The notes under the pieces: model-generated
Told to the model about the DNA's origin: nothing
What the model saw: only the letters and a program-made list of their open reading frames with translations
Databases searched by the model: none
Made by a program: the position numbers and the translations under genes
Assembly (NCBI RefSeq): GCF_001720135.1
Contig: NZ_MCRJ01000004.1
Coordinates: 1 to 63,890 of the forward strand
Length of the DNA: 63,890 bases
Reading direction: 5' to 3'
From: Methylobrevis pamukkalensis
Lineage (GTDB): Bacteria > Pseudomonadota > Alphaproteobacteria > Rhizobiales > Pleomorphomonadaceae
Shown: positions 60,511 through 63,890 of the stretch, in pieces
Numbering within the stretch: the first letter of the stretch is position 1
How the letters are laid out: each line of letters begins with the position of its first letter

Positions 60511-60527
60511 ATTTACTCAGATTAAAT
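60511..60527. promoter_or_regulatory. Shared island motif, site upstream of the molybdenum hydroxylase operon
   Basis: ATTTAC-TCAGA-TTAAAT, a 6-5-6 inverted repeat 90 bp upstream of the FAD-subunit gene. It fits TTTTRA-N5-TYAAAA less well than the other copies, but the spacing is the same and the spacer resembles that of the importer site (TCAGG). The second TTTTGA at 60540 has no matching partner. Confidence 0.45.
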
Positions 60528-60648
60528 AGTGGTCCGCGATTTTGATCAACATGAAAAATACGTGCAGTCTGCACACAAAATGAACAGAGGAAATTTGGGG
60601 GCGGTCTCGAGGCCAATCGACCGTGGGAACGGCCGTCAGTGTGTTGTG

Positions 60649-61071
60649 TCAGCCGACCCGTTCGGGCGCAATCCGGTGGCAATGCCCGATGATCCTCAAG
60701 CCGGTGTCTCGACGCTCCAGCGGAAATTGGCCCTTCATCACCAGCGCAGCGATGGCACGATCGACCTGCTGAGCACCGCATCTGCCGTGATACCGGTCGT
60801 CTATCGGCACGTCTGGTCCGAGAAGGAGATTGCGTTTGCGGGGCTCCGTCGGAACGACATCGGGAAATTCCATCCATTCGATCGAGCCAAGCGCAAACGG
60901 GCCAAATTCGAGGGAGTCCAGAAAGCCGCGTGGGGGATGGAGATCGGCGGCCGATGGCGTTGCCATGAGAACCGGCACCGGCCAGTCGATCCATTTGACG
61001 ATGCAGGCTGGCAGGTTCAGCTCGCTCTCATGGAGAAGCGTGAGCAGCTTTCGCCACTTGCTGTCCGACAT
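60649..61071 (-). CDS. DUF6678-like hypothetical protein
   Basis: 140 residues from the ATG at 61071 (MSDSKWRKLLTLLHES); starts at 61170 or 61194 would add a basic leader. The spacing of KW, IVKWIDWPVPVLM, LEFGPFALGSIEWMEFP and GLRIIGHCHR fits the DUF6678 pattern. Function unknown; relatives are often found in accessory loci. Base composition is visibly less GC-rich than the neighbours, suggesting acquisition. It lies between the hydroxylase operon and rbfA. The overlapping plus-strand frame (60529-61137) shows no family features and was rejected. Confidence 0.6.
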   Translation of the reverse strand: MSDSKWRKLLTLLHESELNLPACIVKWIDWPVPVLMATPSAADLHPPRGFLDSLEFGPFALGSIEWMEFPDVVPTEPRKRNLLLGPDVPIDDRYHGRCGAQQVDRAIAALVMKGQFPLERRDTGLRIIGHCHRIAPERVG

Positions 61072-61322
61072 CAGGGACGCCTGAAATTCGCGGCGAAACA
61101 GACGTCGCGTCCGCCGCTGGCTTTGCGCAGGCTCTAGCAAGATCTGGCGGCGCCGCCGCGTCGTCGTCATGACGCCTCGTCTGCAAAGATCCATGATCGC
61201 TTGAGATCATCATGGATCCGACCGGCGAGGCAAGGGCGGCCGCGCCCTCGCCTGGTGGCGGCTTCGTTGATCCTCAGCCGGCGAAAATGGAGAGAGGCGG
61301 AGAATCCGCGCGAACCCGCCCC

Positions 61323-61736
61323 TCATGCCTCGTCGTCGTCGCGCTTCAGATCCCGGGCCACTTCCGGCGAGCGCAGCAGGGCGTCGATCCGGGCGGTCTC
61401 GTCGAAGCGGGTGTCGTAGCGGAAGCGGAGCTCGGGGGCGAAACGGAGGTTGACCTTGTGCGCCACCTGGCCGCGCAACCACTTGGCGTGGCGGGAAAGC
61501 GCCTTCACGGCGTCGCTGGCGTCGCCGCCGGTGGTGAGCGTCACGAAGATGGTGGCGTGCTGGAGGTCGGGCGACATGCGCACCTCCGGCACGGTGATCA
61601 TCATCGCCTCCAGCTCCGGATCGGCGATCTCGCTGCGGGCGAGGATTTCCGCGATCACGTGGCGGATCAGTTCGCCGACGCGCAGCTGGCGCTGGGAGGG
61701 CAGCCCCGAAGCGGGGCCGGAATTCTTTCGGGCCAT
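61323..61736 (-). CDS. rbfA: 30S ribosome-binding factor A
   Basis: 137 residues. Cold-adaptation and 30S maturation factor. KH-like fold with [19 protein letters not shown] at the N-terminus, [20 protein letters not shown] and the C-terminal [18 protein letters not shown], all typical. It directly follows infB as usual, but the next canonical gene truB is 20 kb downstream. Confidence 0.95.
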   Translation of the reverse strand: MARKNSGPASGLPSQRQLRVGELIRHVIAEILARSEIADPELEAMMITVPEVRMSPDLQHATIFVTLTTGGDASDAVKALSRHAKWLRGQVAHKVNLRFAPELRFRYDTRFDETARIDALLRSPEVARDLKRDDDEA

Positions 61737-61769
61737 GGGTCTCGTTCCGGACGGTCTTCACAATGCAAT

Positions 61770-61799
61770 CGAGGCCGTGCGGGGGTCCGCACGGCCTCG
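61770..61799 (-). terminator. Hairpin between infB and rbfA
   Basis: Perfect 13-bp stem (CGAGGCCGTGCGG and complement) with a 4-nt loop, 23 bp after the infB stop and 33 bp before the rbfA start. No T-run follows, so it may be a processing or attenuation hairpin rather than a full terminator. Confidence 0.6.
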
Positions 61800-61822
61800 A
61801 GGAGGGACGGTCAAGGCCGCGA

Positions 61823-63890
61823 TCACAGCGTCCGCGCGATTTCCTCGACGCGGAAGCATTCGATGACGTCGCCGGCGCGCATGTCCTGGTAGTTCTCGAA
61901 GTTCATGCCGCACTCCTGGCCGGCGTGAACTTCCTTCACGTCGTCCTTGAAGCGCTTGAGCGTGCCGAGCTTGCCCTCGTGGATCACGACGTTGTCGCGG
62001 ATCAGGCGCACCTGCGCACCGCGCTCCACCGAACCCTCGATGACGCGGCAACCGGCGACCTTGCCAACCTTGGTGATGTTGAAGATCTCGAGGATCTCCG
62101 CATTGCCGAGGAAGGTCTCGCGACGTTCCGGAGAGAGCATGCCGCTCATCGCCGCCTTCACGTCATCCACGAGGTTGTAGATGATGTTGTAGTAGCGGAT
62201 CTCGGTGCCGTTGCGCTCGGCCGCCATCCGCGCCTGTGCATTGGCACGGACGTTGAAGCCGATGATCGCGCCTCGGAGGCCTCGGCCAGCGTGATGTCGG
62301 ACTCGGTGATGCCGCCGACGCCGCCATGGATGACGCGGGCCATGACCTCGTCGTTGCCGAGCTTCTCCAGCGCGCCGACGATCGCCTCCAGCGAGCCCTG
62401 CACGTCGGTCTTGATGACGAGCGGGAACTCCTTGTGGCCAGCGGCCTGAAGCTTCGACATCATCTGCTCGAGCGAGCCGCGCAGACCGGCGACGCTCTTG
62501 TGCATCGTGTCGCGCTTCTGGCGCTCGCGATACTCGGTGATCTCGCGGGCACGGGCCTCGTTCTCGACCACGGCGACGCGGTCGCCGGCATCGGGCGTGC
62601 CCTGGAAGCCGAGCACCTCGACCGGCATCGACGGACCGGCCGCGCCGACATTGGCGCCCTTGTCGTCGAGCAGGGCGCGAACGCGGCCCCATTCGGAGCC
62701 GGCGACGAGGATGTCGCCGACCTTGAGCGTGCCGCGCTGGACCAGAACCGAGGCGACCGGGCCGCGGCCCTTGTCGAGCCGCGCCTCGATGACGATGCCC
62801 TCGGCGGCGCGGTCCGGATTGGCCTTGAGCTCGAGCACTTCCGACTGCAGCAGGATGCCTTCCAGCAGCTTGTCGAGATTGAGCTTCTTGAGCGCCGAGA
62901 CCTCGACCTCGAGCGTGTCGCCGCCCATCGATTCCACCACGACGTCGTGGCGGAGCAGTTCGGTGCGCACGCGCTCCGGCTTGGCGGTCGGCTTGTCGAT
63001 CTTGTTGATCGCCACGATCATCGGCACGCCCGCCGCCTTGGCGTGGGCGATTGCCTCGATCGTCTGCGGCATCACGCCGTCGTCGGCCGCCACCACGAGG
63101 ATGACGATGTCGGTGGCCTTGGCGCCGCGGGCGCGCATCGCCGTGAAGGCGGCGTGACCGGGGGTGTCGATGAAGGTGATCTTCTGACCGCCCTGCTCGA
63201 CCTGGTAGGCGCCGATATGCTGGGTGATGCCGCCGGCCTCGCCGGAGACCACGTTGGCGTGACGCAGGGCGTCGAGCAGCGAGGTCTTGCCGTGGTCGAC
63301 GTGGCCCATGACGGTCACGATCGGCGGACGCGGCGTGGTGTCGTCGTCGTGATCCGGCTCGGCGTAGAGACCTTCCTCGACATCCGAATCCGACACGCGC
63401 TTGACCGTGTGGCCCATCTCGGTGGCGATGATCTCGGCCGTGTCGGCGTCGATCACGTCGTTGATCTTGAGCATCTGCCCCTGCTTCATCAGCAGCTTGA
63501 TCACGTCGACGGACCGCTCGGCCATGCGGTTGGCGAGTTCCTGGATGGTGATCGCCTCGGGCAGGATCACCTCGCGCAGGACCTTCTCGCGCGGGCCGCT
63601 CTGGTGGCCGCGCTTTTCCTTCTCGCGGCGGCGGCGCAGGGCGGCGAGCGAACGGCCGCGCGTGGCTTCCTCATCCTCCCCGCCGGTGGCGGTGGTGATG
63701 GTGAGGCGACCCTTGCGGCGATCGTCGGCGCCGCGCTTGGGCGCGGGCTTGACCTCGGCCGGACGGGCCTTGCGGGCGGCGGCGCCACCCGGACGGTTGG
63801 CGCCGTCTTCCTCGTCCTCGGTCTCGGTGCCGGGCTTGACCCGCACGGCGTCCAGGCGAACCGGCGTCTCGGCGACGTCCGGCGTGGCCG
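61823..63890 (-). CDS. infB: Translation initiation factor IF-2, C-terminal part, one frameshift
   Basis: Partial: the 5' end lies beyond the right edge, and the GTG at 63846 is internal. About 690 residues are visible: end of the Arg/Lys/Glu-rich N-terminal region, the IF2_N segment ([20 protein letters not shown]), the G domain with [19 protein letters not shown] and NKIDKP, then domains II, III and IV ending RVEEIARTL. The frame breaks near 62267-62271: LAEASEA should continue [10 protein letters not shown], one G/C missing. IF-2 is essential, so the break is almost certainly an error. Followed by rbfA. Confidence 0.95.

Larger units (their letters stand above)
41476..61071. other. Gene block inserted between rbfA and truB (candidate catabolic island)
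   Basis: About 19.6 kb carrying the ABC importer, Rieske oxygenase system, hydrolases, cupins, XRE-cupin regulator and molybdenum hydroxylase genes. It separates rbfA from truB, which are adjacent in the usual nusA-infB-rbfA-truB-rpsO-pnp order. Most genes run on the minus strand, like the host operon; only the regulator is on the plus strand. Intergenic promoter regions are distinctly AT-rich. No integrase, tRNA or direct repeats were found at the edges, so the mode of arrival is unknown. Confidence 0.7.

Noticed and set aside
60529-61137. 202-codon plus-strand frame
   Set aside because: It overlaps the minus-strand DUF6678-like gene, which shows a family-like pattern; the plus frame shows none and contains no recognisable motif.
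41476-61322. Prophage or integrative element
   Set aside because: No integrase, transposase, tRNA attachment site or phage structural gene was found in or beside the block.

Overview
The window is a high-GC segment of an alphaproteobacterial chromosome, most likely of the order Hyphomicrobiales (Rhizobiales). The order-level call rests on the mdh-sucC-sucD-sucA-sucB block next to zapE, an Omp19-like Inh-domain lipoprotein, a DUF2852 protein, a NadQ-type Nudix repressor with nadABC, and the infB-rbfA / truB-rpsO-pnp genes. No tRNA, rRNA, CRISPR array, insertion sequence or phage gene was recognised.

Layout. 1-8.3 kb (minus strand): zapE, mdh, sucC, sucD, sucA and the start of sucB, i.e. the lower TCA cycle. 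8.3-17.5 kb: an Omp19-like lipoprotein, an aldo/keto reductase, a CitE-like lyase, a choline-kinase-like phosphotransferase overlapping a dimethylglycine/sarcosine-dehydrogenase-like flavoprotein, a YgjP-like peptidase, a luciferase-like monooxygenase and a DUF2852 protein. 17.7-25.9 kb: polA, an acyltransferase, an outer-membrane efflux lipoprotein divergent from a TetR regulator, and a CorA/ZntB-type transporter. 26.0-33.5 kb: the nadQ repressor, a copper/metal cluster (PepSY protein, PCu(A)C chaperone, DUF2946) and nadA-nadB-nadC, with two palindromic operators upstream of nadA. 33.9-37.5 kb: a betaine-type binding protein, cfa and a SorC regulator. 37.7-41.35 kb: pnp, rpsO and truB. 61.3-63.9 kb: rbfA and infB.

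The most interesting part is 41.5-61.1 kb. In most proteobacteria infB-rbfA-truB-rpsO-pnp are contiguous. Here about 20 kb lies between rbfA and truB. That stretch carries a branched-chain-amino-acid-type ABC importer, a Rieske oxygenase with its flavin/2Fe-2S reductase, a quinone oxidoreductase, a carboxymuconolactone-decarboxylase-like protein, a cyclase-family hydrolase, a CoxG-like protein, a nitrilase-family amidohydrolase, two small cupins, an XRE-cupin regulator, and a molybdenum hydroxylase operon with two different large subunits (order FAD, large, 2Fe-2S, large). The heads of its transcription units share the inverted repeat TTTTRA-N5-TYAAAA, including the promoter region of the regulator. 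I read this as one regulon for uptake and oxidative breakdown of an unidentified, probably N-heteroaromatic, compound.

Data quality. About 20 reading-frame breaks occur in 15 genes, including essential ones (sucA, polA, pnp, rpsO, infB, nadB). Nearly all are repaired by restoring one G or C, most often in the third position of an alanine codon. This pattern points to systematic consensus error rather than gene decay. Frameshifted genes are given as whole spans with the break positions noted.
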